Shown here: positions 35,503-45,584 of the stretch, piece after piece | How positions within the stretch are numbered: the stretch's first letter is position 1 | Layout of the letters: each line of letters starts with the position of its first letter | Source: Epibacterium ulvae | Lineage (GTDB): Bacteria > Pseudomonadota > Alphaproteobacteria > Rhodobacterales > Rhodobacteraceae | NCBI RefSeq assembly: GCF_018678075.1 | Contig: NZ_JAHHIR010000075.1 | Location: 1 to 60,853 of the forward strand | DNA: 60,853 bases | Direction of reading: 5' to 3' | Position numbers and translations under genes: made by a program | The notes under the pieces: model-generated | What the model was told of the DNA's origin: nothing | Databases searched by the model: none | The model's input: the letters and a program-made list of their open reading frames with translations, nothing else

Positions 35503-38500
35503 ATGACCGGCATTGTAGACTGGGCCGCCAGCCGCGCCCGCATGGTGATCGCCTTTATCGTGATCTCGCTCTTGGTGGGAGGATTTGCCTATTCCGCCCT
35601 GCCCAAAGAGGGTGAGCCGGATATTGAAATCCCGGCGATCTTTATCTCTGTCCCCTTCCCCGGCATTTCAGCCGAAGACGCCGAAACTTTGCTGGTCAAA
35701 GTGATGGAGACGGAACTGTCGGATCTGGATGGTCTCGACAAGATGACCGCCACCGCCTCCGAAGGTTATGCCGGTGTCGCGCTGGAATTTGATTTCGGCT
35801 GGGACAAGACGGCCATCATTGCCGACATTCGCGACGCGATGGACACGGCCGAGGCAGAGTTCCCCGAAGGGTCTGAGAAATATTCGATCACCGAGATCAA
35901 CTTCTCTGAGTTCCCGATTGTGATCGTCAACCTGACTGGAGACGTGCCGGAACGGACCATGACGCGGGTTGCCAACAATCTGCAGGACGATCTGGAATCG
36001 CTGGATGCGGTGCTTGAAGCGGGTATCGCAGGCAAACGCGAAGAGATGGTCGAGGTGATCATCGATCCCCTGCGTCTGGAAGCCTATAACGTCACAGCGC
36101 TTGAACTGATCGAAGTTGTGCAGAACAATAACCAGCTGATTGCAGCCGGTGAAGTCGACAGCGAGCAAGGGTCCTTTGCGGTAAAAATCCCGTCGACCTT
36201 TGACGAGGTGCAAGACATCTATGAGCTGCCGATCAAGACCAATGGCGACCGTGTGGTGACATTGGGAGAGCTGGCCGAGATCAACTTTACCTTTGAAGAC
36301 CGCGAAGGCACCGCCCGTTTTGATGGCGAGAACACGATTGCCTTGCAGGTTGTTAAACGGAAGGGCTTCAACCTGATCGACACCGTCGCCTTGGTGAAAG
36401 AGACCATCGCCGTCTCCCAATCGCGCTGGCCGGATGAGTTGCAGACCGCGATCACCGTCGGCACGTCGAACGACCAAAGCTACAAAGTCGGCTCCATGGT
36501 GAGCCAGCTGGAGGGGTCGGTCCTGACGGCGATTGCGCTGGTCATGATCGTGGTTCTGTCCGCTCTGGGCAGCCGTGCGGCATTGCTGGTTGGGTTTGCG
36601 ATCCCAACGTCCTTCCTTTTGTGTTTTGCCTTCCTGGCGGTAATGGGCATCAGCATCTCAAACATCGTGATGTTTGGTCTGATCCTGGCCGTGGGCATGT
36701 TGGTTGATGGCGCGATTGTGGTGGTGGAATACGCCGACAAGCGCATCAAAGCGGGCGTCGGCCCGATGCATGCCTATGTGGAAGCGGCCCAGCGGATGTT
36801 CTGGCCCATTGTGTCTTCGACCGCGACGACGCTCTGTGCCTTCTTGCCAATGTTGTTCTGGCCCGGCGTTCCGGGTGAGTTCATGGGCATGTTGCCGGTA
36901 ACGTTGATATTTGTTCTGTCCGCGTCGCTGATTGTGGCGCTGATTTACCTGCCTGTGATGGGCGGTGTCTCGGGCCGGATGAGCCGTAGTTTTGGCGTTC
37001 TGGCCGATATCCTGCGCGCGCGCCTGCCGTGGGTTGTCCGTGCGGCTCTGGTGCCCCTGTCGATGTGGGGCATGTTCACCGGCGCCATGCAGATGCTGAA
37101 CCCGGTCTACATCATGCCCGAAGGCGCGCCCGGCGCTGTCGCCCTGTTGGTGGGTGGAATCCTCTTCGCGCTGACGGCTTTTGCGGCCTCTGTCACCCTG
37201 TCTGCGGTTGAACGTCAGGCACCGGAACAGGAACCGCAAACTGGCTTCCGCCTGAACGCCTTTGGCTGGTGTATCAAGCTGATCGCGGGCAATCCGGTGA
37301 TGCCGATTGTGACGCTCGTGGTTGTCGGGATTGGCATTTCGACCGTCTTCAAAACGTTCGGCGAAAACAACTATGGCGTTGAATTCTTTGTCGCCACAGA
37401 GCCCGAACAGGCCACGGCGTATGTGCGGGCACGGGGTAACCTGTCGCTGAATGAAAAAGACGACATGGTCCGCATCGCCGAAGAGGTGATCAGCGAACAC
37501 CCGGCGGTCATCAACGTATTCTCGTTCGCCGGTGACGGTGGGTTGAACACCGACAGCTCGGGCGCGTCGCTTCCGCCGGACACCGTAGGACAGGTCCAGT
37601 TTGAGATCATCCCATGGGACGACCGTCCCAAGAAGAAAGAAGAGCTGTTCGACGGCTGGTTCACCCGCGAAGTGACCGCGCCGGAATTTGATGGCGATTT
37701 CGTCATGGATGAGCTGAACCGGATGGTCGCCGACATTCCCGGGTTCGTGGTCGAACTGCGCGCCCTGGCGGATGGTCCAGCAGCGGGCAAACCGGTGCAC
37801 CTGCGGATCCGCGGCGATGACTGGGGCCCCTTGCGTGAAGCAACCAATCTGGCGCGCGCAAAGTTTGACGAGATGCCCGGCCTGATCCAGCAAGAAGACA
37901 GCCTGCCCCTGCCCGGCATCGATTGGGAAATCGACGTGGATGTGGCGCGCGCGGGCCGTTATGGCGCCGATGTGGCAACCGTGGGCGCCATGGTGCAGCT
38001 GGTCACACGCGGCATCCTTTTGGGTGAAATGCGGATCAACAATTCCGATGAGGAAAGCGAAATCCGCGTGCGCCTGCCGGAAAAAGACCGGGTGCTGTCG
38101 ACGTTGGACACGATCAAAGTGCCTACCGCAGGCGGCCCGGTTCCTTTGGCGAACTTTACCACCCGCCACCCGGTCCCCAAACTGGCCCAAATCGACCGGG
38201 TCGACCAACAGCGTTTCTATGATGTGAAGGCCGATTTCGAACCCGGCCTAAGCGCGCTGATGATCGGCGAAGGCGAAGAAGCCATTGAGCTTGCCTTGTT
38301 GAAATCGGTCGATGATGGCCAGGACGCGGGTTTGACAGCGCCCAATGGCAACCGCTTCGCTATCTCGGCGCTGACCGGTGCGGCAGACGCCCAAGAGGTC
38401 GAAGAGGCGCTGGCCGGTGACGGACGTCTGGTTCAGGTCAATGCAAACGAACGCATTGCCGCGCTGACCGCGTGGCTAGAGACCGAGCCCTTTGACAAAT

Positions 38501-39273
38501 CCATCGCCTGGGAATGGACCGGCGATCAGGAAGAGCAGGAAGAGTCTGGTGCTTTCCTGTCCAAGGCCTTTGCCGGCGCTCTGGCACTGATGTTCGTGAT
38601 CCTTCTGGCGCAGTTCAACAGTTTCTATAACTCGGTTCTGGTTCTGTTGGCGGTGATCTTGTCCACCACCGGGGTTTTGATCGGGATGATGGTGATGCAG
38701 CAGCCGTTCTCGATCATTATGACCGGGACAGGCATCGTGGCCTTGGCGGGGATTGTGGTGAACAACAACATTGTTCTGATCGATACCTATCAGGAATACA
38801 GCCAGCAAATGCCCCGGATCGAGGCGATCATCCGCACCGCCCAACAACGGATACGCCCGGTTTTGTTGACCACCATCACCACGATGGCAGGTCTGGCGCC
38901 GATGATGTTTGGCCTCAGCCTCGATTTCATCGGTGGCGGCTATACGATCGACAGCCCAACCGCCCTGTGGTGGAAACAGCTGGCGACCGCCGTGGTCTTT
39001 GGCCTGGGGATTGCCACCGTTCTGACCTTGGTTGTGACCCCGTCGCTGTTGGCGATCCGGGTCTGGGTGACCACCTATGCGGCGGCACTTGGTCGTCTGT
39101 TGGCACGGGTCTCTGGCGGCTCTGACAGCGCTGCAGCCCAAGACCGCCGTCTTACACGTGACGCGGGCGCGCTGACTTCGACCGAGATCCAGTGGGAAGA
39201 AACGCCGGCAAAACCCGAAAAGAAAGCTACAAAAGACGACGCCCCTTCCGGCTCGTTGCGTGCAGCCGAATAA
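35503..39273 (+). CDS. RND-family efflux permease
   Basis: 1256 residues, longer than the usual ~1030-1050. The RND layout is clear: first helix, PKEGEPDIEIPAIFISVPFPGISAEDAE, a porter loop, a helix bundle with GMLVDGAIVVVEY, a second porter loop and GIVVNNNIVLIDTY near the end. The AcrB Asp407 equivalent is present, the Asp408 position is Gly and the Lys940 position is Asn. An extra block of about 120 residues with two hydrophobic helices (ALVPLSMWGMFTGAMQ and ALLVGGILFALTAFAASVTL) lies between the halves, and a charged C-terminal tail follows the last helix. Substrate unknown. Confidence 0.94.
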   Translation: MTGIVDWAASRARMVIAFIVISLLVGGFAYSALPKEGEPDIEIPAIFISVPFPGISAEDAETLLVKVMETELSDLDGLDKMTATASEGYAGVALEFDFGWDKTAIIADIRDAMDTAEAEFPEGSEKYSITEINFSEFPIVIVNLTGDVPERTMTRVANNLQDDLESLDAVLEAGIAGKREEMVEVIIDPLRLEAYNVTALELIEVVQNNNQLIAAGEVDSEQGSFAVKIPSTFDEVQDIYELPIKTNGDRVVTLGELAEINFTFEDREGTARFDGENTIALQVVKRKGFNLIDTVALVKETIAVSQSRWPDELQTAITVGTSNDQSYKVGSMVSQLEGSVLTAIALVMIVVLSALGSRAALLVGFAIPTSFLLCFAFLAVMGISISNIVMFGLILAVGMLVDGAIVVVEYADKRIKAGVGPMHAYVEAAQRMFWPIVSSTATTLCAFLPMLFWPGVPGEFMGMLPVTLIFVLSASLIVALIYLPVMGGVSGRMSRSFGVLADILRARLPWVVRAALVPLSMWGMFTGAMQMLNPVYIMPEGAPGAVALLVGGILFALTAFAASVTLSAVERQAPEQEPQTGFRLNAFGWCIKLIAGNPVMPIVTLVVVGIGISTVFKTFGENNYGVEFFVATEPEQATAYVRARGNLSLNEKDDMVRIAEEVISEHPAVINVFSFAGDGGLNTDSSGASLPPDTVGQVQFEIIPWDDRPKKKEELFDGWFTREVTAPEFDGDFVMDELNRMVADIPGFVVELRALADGPAAGKPVHLRIRGDDWGPLREATNLARAKFDEMPGLIQQEDSLPLPGIDWEIDVDVARAGRYGADVATVGAMVQLVTRGILLGEMRINNSDEESEIRVRLPEKDRVLSTLDTIKVPTAGGPVPLANFTTRHPVPKLAQIDRVDQQRFYDVKADFEPGLSALMIGEGEEAIELALLKSVDDGQDAGLTAPNGNRFAISALTGAADAQEVEEALAGDGRLVQVNANERIAALTAWLETEPFDKSIAWEWTGDQEEQEESGAFLSKAFAGALALMFVILLAQFNSFYNSVLVLLAVILSTTGVLIGMMVMQQPFSIIMTGTGIVALAGIVVNNNIVLIDTYQEYSQQMPRIEAIIRTAQQRIRPVLLTTITTMAGLAPMMFGLSLDFIGGGYTIDSPTALWWKQLATAVVFGLGIATVLTLVVTPSLLAIRVWVTTYAAALGRLLARVSGGSDSAAAQDRRLTRDAGALTSTEIQWEETPAKPEKKATKDDAPSGSLRAAE

Positions 39274-39296
39274 GGATACCAACGCCCTGATCTAAA

Positions 39297-39329
39297 AAGC
39301 CCCGCCAGAGCGATCCGGCGGGGCTTTTT
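39297..39329. terminator. Bidirectional terminator after the RND permease
   Basis: AAGCCCCGCC (39297-39306) pairs with GGCGGGGCTT (39317-39326), with an A-run to the left and a T-run to the right. It serves the permease and the convergent LysE gene. Confidence 0.9.
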
Positions 39330-39348
39330 CTTTGTCCAGTAATGGGGC

Positions 39349-39963
39349 TCAGCGTTGTATGGCCATGACCGCGCTGCCGCCAAGCAACGTCAGACCGCCG
39401 CCCACATGCATGCGCCGTTGGGCGCGTTTGGACTGCAGTCGCGTGCTGACCCAGGAGGCTGCCAGCCCGTATCCGCCCAGAATGACCGCCACAACCACAC
39501 TGGACGTGACCATGAGGATCAGGAATTGCGGCAAGGCGGCGACGTTTGGATTGATGAACTGGGCCAGGAACGCCATATAGAACATGATCGCCTTGGGGTT
39601 CAAAATACCGGTAAAGAAACCGGCGCGCCAACTGGCGGCTCCGGATTGTTTGGGGGCCAAAGCGGTTTCCTCCACCCGCCTCGCCGCGCGTAATTGTTGC
39701 AGGCCGAGGTAGGCCATATAGGCGACGCCTGCCCATTTCACGAGGGCAAAACCCATCGCCGAGGTCGCCAGGATCGCCCCTAACCCCACATAAGACGCGG
39801 TCATCACAAAGACACCGCCAAAGACATCGCCTGCCACACATAACAGCGCGGCTTTGCGTCCCTTGGCCAGGGATTGCCCGACAACCATCATCACGCTGGG
39901 CCCCGGTAAAAGGGAGATCACGGCCGTTGCCACCACATAGGCCAGCCATACGTCAAACGACAT
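39349..39963 (-). CDS. LysE/RhtB-family amino acid exporter
   Basis: 204 residues with about six helices. The N-terminus AYVVATAVISLLPGPSVMMVVGQSLAKGRKAAL contains the PGP motif of LysE exporters, and WRAGFFTGILNPKAIMFYMAFLAQF is the second signature. It would export an amino acid or related compound. AAGGA lies before ATG 39963. It follows thiC on the same strand after a GC-rich hairpin, so it may be partly co-expressed. Confidence 0.92.
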   Translation of the reverse strand: MSFDVWLAYVVATAVISLLPGPSVMMVVGQSLAKGRKAALLCVAGDVFGGVFVMTASYVGLGAILATSAMGFALVKWAGVAYMAYLGLQQLRAARRVEETALAPKQSGAASWRAGFFTGILNPKAIMFYMAFLAQFINPNVAALPQFLILMVTSSVVVAVILGGYGLAASWVSTRLQSKRAQRRMHVGGGLTLLGGSAVMAIQR

Positions 39964-39987
39964 GCGCGTCCTTTCTTAGCAAATGTG

Positions 39988-40012
39988 CCCGGACGTGATT
40001 TGTACGTCCGGG
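39988..40012 (-). terminator. Hairpin between thiC and the LysE gene
   Basis: CCCGGACGT (39988-39996) and ACGTCCGGG (40004-40012) form a perfect 9-bp stem with a 7-base loop. The U-tract is weak on the minus strand, so termination may be incomplete. Confidence 0.5.
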
Positions 40013-40030
40013 TCAGGGGTTCAGATGACC

Positions 40031-41926
<1,896 letters not shown>

Positions 41927-41977
41927 TCAAAGAATGCACATAGAGAGGCTGTACAATCCTCTCCAGCGATCCCTTTT

Positions 41978-42083
41978 TGCTTCCTACGCCAGTCTCAACT
42001 GGGTCAGGTTCAAAGGGTCGCGTCACCGGTGGGTCGCCCCATCTGTCTGCCTCTCAGTCCCCTCGGCGGGACTCCCCTGCGTG
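41978..42083 (-). ncRNA. TPP riboswitch (THI element) upstream of thiC
   Basis: On the minus strand the conserved pieces appear in order: GGGGAGTCC, ACTGAGAGG, then GACCCTTTGAACCTGACCCAG followed by GTTGAGACTGGCGTAGG. These are the hallmark segments of the thiamine pyrophosphate aptamer. Downstream, before thiC, are GAGAGG/CCTCTC and TTGGGA/TCCCAA hairpins that could act in the expression platform. It would turn thiC off when TPP is high. Confidence 0.95.
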
Positions 42084-42279
42084 TGCTTTGGGTAGCAAGC
42101 AAAACCTTTGGTGGTCAACCGCAATAATGAGTGCCAGCGGGAATTTGGGGGGCACACCTGTTGGAATTAACCGCTTTGGCACGGCAGCATTTGTCGCAAA
42201 TTCATTACCTTATAGCGCTAAGTTAACATACCATAAGGCAATCAAAGCCGCGCAAAATCTCGGGCAAAAGAGGGACGCG

Positions 42280-43029
42280 ATGCCCCGGTATCAAAGCTAT
42301 TTCATCTGCACCGCCCCTCGCAGCGGCAGCACGTTGCTGTGTAAAATGCTGAGTGAGACAGGGATTGCCGGTCATCCAAAATCTTATTTCCACCGCCCGT
42401 CTCGCAGCGCATGGGCGCAGTATTTGAACCTTCCCGAAACACCGGAAGTGTCTGACCAAGAACAGTTGACACGACTGTTCGCCACGGCCCGAGAGCGCGC
42501 GAAAAACGGCATATCGATCGCAGGATTTCGTCTGCAGCGGCATAGTTTCAACTATTTCATAGATCAGTTGGCGCTGTGTTGTCCTGAGCACCGGACCACC
42601 GCTGAACGGATCCAACACCTGTTTGGTCGGACGCTTTTTGTACATCTGACCCGGCGCGACAAGCTGGCGCAAAGCGTGTCCTACATCAAAGCCGAGCAAA
42701 CGGGATTGTGGCATCGCCATGCGGATGGGCGTGAACTGGAACGTCTGGCACCGCCTGCGCAACCTCGCTTTGACCGCACCGCAATTGCCCGCCAGATCGA
42801 CACGATGGAAAGTTACGATCGTGACTGGTTGGCCTGGTTTCGCGCGGAAGAGATTTCGCCCCATGCCATCCAATACGACGATCTGTCGGTCGCTCCGCAG
42901 GACGCGCTGGGGGATCTATTGGACAAGCTGGGTCTGGACCCGCGTGCCGCCCAAACCGTGCAGCCCCCTGTCGCGCGTCTGGCGGATGACGTGAACCAGG
43001 ACTGGATCGCACGTTTCACACGCTGCTGA
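42280..43029 (+). CDS. Stf0-type sulfotransferase-like protein
   Basis: 249 residues from ATG 42280 (MPRYQSYFIC) with AGAGGGA upstream. The segment CTAPRSGSTLLCKML (residues ~10-24) is the 5'-phosphosulfate-binding loop of PAPS-dependent sulfotransferases. LFVHLTRRDKLAQSVSYIKAEQTG contains the 3'-phosphate-binding SR-type part. The overall pattern fits Stf0, which sulfates trehalose in mycobacteria; the acceptor here is unknown. The gene is divergent from thiC, beginning 197 bases from the riboswitch. Confidence 0.85.
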   Translation: MPRYQSYFICTAPRSGSTLLCKMLSETGIAGHPKSYFHRPSRSAWAQYLNLPETPEVSDQEQLTRLFATARERAKNGISIAGFRLQRHSFNYFIDQLALCCPEHRTTAERIQHLFGRTLFVHLTRRDKLAQSVSYIKAEQTGLWHRHADGRELERLAPPAQPRFDRTAIARQIDTMESYDRDWLAWFRAEEISPHAIQYDDLSVAPQDALGDLLDKLGLDPRAAQTVQPPVARLADDVNQDWIARFTRC

Positions 43030-43045
43030 CCGTCCAACCGCCAAT

Positions 43046-43067
43046 GGCCCTGCACTGCTGCAGGGCC
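43046..43067. other. Perfect hairpin after the sulfotransferase gene
   Basis: GGCCCTGCA and TGCAGGGCC form a 9-bp stem with loop CTGC. No T-run follows in either direction, so it is not a canonical terminator. Confidence 0.45.
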
Positions 43068-43150
43068 TGGGTCATGACAAAAAGACCTTGGGGGGAGTCT
43101 GATCATGACAGTGGGCGCAGGTGGGGAGGAGACTACGCGCCACAAGGGTT

Positions 43151-43399
43151 TTATCCGCTGAACACCAGATAGCCTGCGTCCACCGCGGCGGTGACTTCAG
43201 ACTCGTCGGCCTCCCCGTCGCCATTCACGTCGATCAGCCCAAAGGTCTCGGGCGTGATGGTCGGAAAGGCGACCTGCATCTCTTCCAAGGACAGCGACCC
43301 ATTGCCATCGACATCCATTTCAACGGGGATGCTGTCCGCAAACGCAGGGGCTGCGATCAAAGTGCTGGCCAGAAGAGCGTATGAAAAATTGCGTGTCAT
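43151..43399 (-). CDS. Small exported EF-hand protein
   Basis: 82 residues from ATG 43399. A signal peptide, MTRNFSYALLASTLIAAPAFA, is followed by two EF-hand loops: DVDGNGSLSLEE (29-40) and DVNGDGEADESE (57-68), with Asp, Asn, Gly and Glu at the metal-ligand positions. A secreted or periplasmic calcium-binding protein is likely. The start is set by GGAG and the signal peptide. No partner is evident. Confidence 0.82.
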   Translation of the reverse strand: MTRNFSYALLASTLIAAPAFADSIPVEMDVDGNGSLSLEEMQVAFPTITPETFGLIDVNGDGEADESEVTAAVDAGYLVFSG

Positions 43400-43655
43400 G
43401 GGGTTCTCCACAAGATTGAGAGTTTGTCTGCTCCGAGGCATTGCCCTCGAAGCTGTGGAGACCTTAGGCCACGCCAGTTTACCGCCACTACCCTTGCTCG
43501 GCGCGACGGCGATTTCCGGCGTGTGCACGCGTGAAAGGCGGTGTCAGATCGGCGGCAAAACGCAGGTCCAAACCTTGGCCCGGACGACGCGCTGACACTT
43601 GCCGACCGTTCTGTGCGATTTCAGCCAAGAATGGCCCAATCGCCGCCTGTTGTCG

Positions 43656-45473
43656 TTAGGCGGCGTCCTGTTCGGATTGCTGACGGTGCCACAGATGCGC
43701 ATAGCGACCGTTCTGTTCCAAAAGCGCGTAATGGGTGCCAACTTCGGCGATCTCACCCTGTTCCAGCACCACGATCTTGTCCGCTTCAGCCACCGTCGAC
43801 AGGCGGTGCGCAATGGTGATCACGGTGCGCCCCTGCCCGGCGCGCGACAGCGCTTCTTTGATCTCCTGCTCGGTGTCGGTATCCAGCGCTGATGTCGCCT
43901 CATCCAGCAGCAGGATCGGTGGGTTCTTCAACAGGGTGCGGGCAATGCCGACGCGCTGTTTCTCGCCTCCCGACAGCTTGAGCCCGCGTTCGCCCACCTG
44001 CGTGTCATAACCATCAGGCAGTCCCACGATGAAGTCATGGATCTGCGCATCACGCGCCGCCTGTTCCACCTGTTCCTGCGTCGCCCCATCGCGGCCATAG
44101 GCGATGTTGTAGCGGATGGTGTCATTGAACAGCACAGTGTCCTGCGGCACCACACCGATAGCGTGGTGCAGGCTTTTTTGGGTGACGTCGCGCAGGTCCT
44201 GTCCGTCGATTTTCAACGCACCACCGGTGACATCATAAAAGCGGAACAACAAACGCCCGATGGTCGATTTCCCCGACCCGGTTGAGCCAACAATGGCCAC
44301 CGTCTGGCCACCGGGCACGTCCATCGACACGCCTTTCAAAATCTCACGCGCAGGTTCATAGGAAAACCGCAGGTTCTCAAGCGAGATAGCGCCTTCGGAC
44401 ACTTTCAGGTCCTTTGCATCCGCTTTGTCAGTGACATCTGCTGGCTGTTCCAAGAGGTCAAACATCTCACCCATGTCGACCAGGCTTTGGCGGATCTCGC
44501 GGTAGACCGAACCGAGGAAGTTCAACGGCACGGTGATCTGGATCATATAGGCGTTGACCATGACAAAATCGCCGACGGTCAGGGCACCGTTCTGCACGCC
44601 AATCGCAGCCAGCACCATCACCCCCACCAGGCCCGACGTGATGATCAGGCTTTGGCCAAAGTTCAGGAACGCCAGGGAATACGCTGTTTTGAGCGCAGCT
44701 TGCGCATAGCCCTTCATCGCCACGTCGTAACGTGCGGCCTCACGGTCTTCGGCGACGAAATACTTGACTGTTTCATAGTTCAGCAGGCTGTCGATGGCCT
44801 TCTGATTTGCGTCTGTGTCCTGTTCATTCATCTTGCGGCGCAGTTTTACGCGCCATTCCGTGACGGTGAAGGTAAACAGCACATAGGCCGCAATCGTGCC
44901 CACCACCACGACCAGATACGAAACGTCGAACAGCACGGCGAGGATGACCGCCACCATAAACAGCTCAAGAAACAACGGCCCGATCGAGAAGATCAAGAAC
45001 CGCAACAGGAACTCGACCCCTTTGACGCCGCGTTCAATGATCCGCGACAGACCACCGGTTTTACGGGTGATGTGATAGCGCATGGAGAGGCGGTGGATAT
45101 GGGTAAATGTCTCGAGTGCCAGTTGCCGCAGCGCCCGTTGCGCAACCGGCGCAAAGATCGCATCGCGCAGTTGCTGCATGCCAATGGTCGCCACCCGTGC
45201 GAGCCCATAGGCAACCGTGAGGCCAATCGCACCAAGCGCCAGTGTCGACACGCCTTCGCCTGCTAGATGATCCACCGCGCCTTTGTACAGAACCGGCGTA
45301 TAGACCGCGATGATCTTGGACAGGACCAGAGCCGCCATCGCCAGACAGACACGGATCCGCACCCATTTGGGATCTTTGGGCCAGATATAGGGCGTTACGC
45401 GCCGGATGGTACGCCACCCGGATTGTCGCATTTCATACGACGAGGGCGGCTGTTTCGAGCTCATGCTACGCAT
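43656..45473 (-). CDS. Atm1-type ABC exporter (fused permease-ATPase)
   Basis: 605 residues, one half-transporter. The membrane part (six helices, residues ~40-330) includes RDAIFAPVAQRALRQLALETFTHIHRLSMRYHITRKTGGLSRIIERG, a block conserved in Atm1/HMT1 exporters. The ATPase has Walker A GSTGSGKST, signature LSGGEKQR, Walker B ILLLDEATSALD. Bacterial Atm1 homologues export glutathione conjugates and heavy-metal complexes; mitochondrial Atm1 supports Fe-S export. The gene is followed by a terminator and preceded by the LysM gene on the same strand. Confidence 0.92.
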   Translation of the reverse strand: MRSMSSKQPPSSYEMRQSGWRTIRRVTPYIWPKDPKWVRIRVCLAMAALVLSKIIAVYTPVLYKGAVDHLAGEGVSTLALGAIGLTVAYGLARVATIGMQQLRDAIFAPVAQRALRQLALETFTHIHRLSMRYHITRKTGGLSRIIERGVKGVEFLLRFLIFSIGPLFLELFMVAVILAVLFDVSYLVVVVGTIAAYVLFTFTVTEWRVKLRRKMNEQDTDANQKAIDSLLNYETVKYFVAEDREAARYDVAMKGYAQAALKTAYSLAFLNFGQSLIITSGLVGVMVLAAIGVQNGALTVGDFVMVNAYMIQITVPLNFLGSVYREIRQSLVDMGEMFDLLEQPADVTDKADAKDLKVSEGAISLENLRFSYEPAREILKGVSMDVPGGQTVAIVGSTGSGKSTIGRLLFRFYDVTGGALKIDGQDLRDVTQKSLHHAIGVVPQDTVLFNDTIRYNIAYGRDGATQEQVEQAARDAQIHDFIVGLPDGYDTQVGERGLKLSGGEKQRVGIARTLLKNPPILLLDEATSALDTDTEQEIKEALSRAGQGRTVITIAHRLSTVAEADKIVVLEQGEIAEVGTHYALLEQNGRYAHLWHRQQSEQDAA

Positions 45474-45534
45474 ACATTATCCTGACTGGACCCAAATGGC
45501 CTGTCAGGCTTAGGTCTTGGCTGCGGATGGAACA

Positions 45535-45560
45535 AGTAAAACGCGCCCCAAAGGGCGCGC
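45535..45560 (-). terminator. Terminator after the LysM gene
   Basis: GCGCGCCC and GGGGCGCG pair around TTT on the minus strand and are followed by TTTTACTT, just after the stop at 45585. Confidence 0.75.
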
Positions 45561-45584
45561 CACAGTTCTATCTAAGCATTTGTG

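Noticed and set aside
36658-38208. A 516-codon open frame antisense to the RND permease
   Set aside because: His/Gln/Arg-rich shadow translation with no signal, domain or start context.
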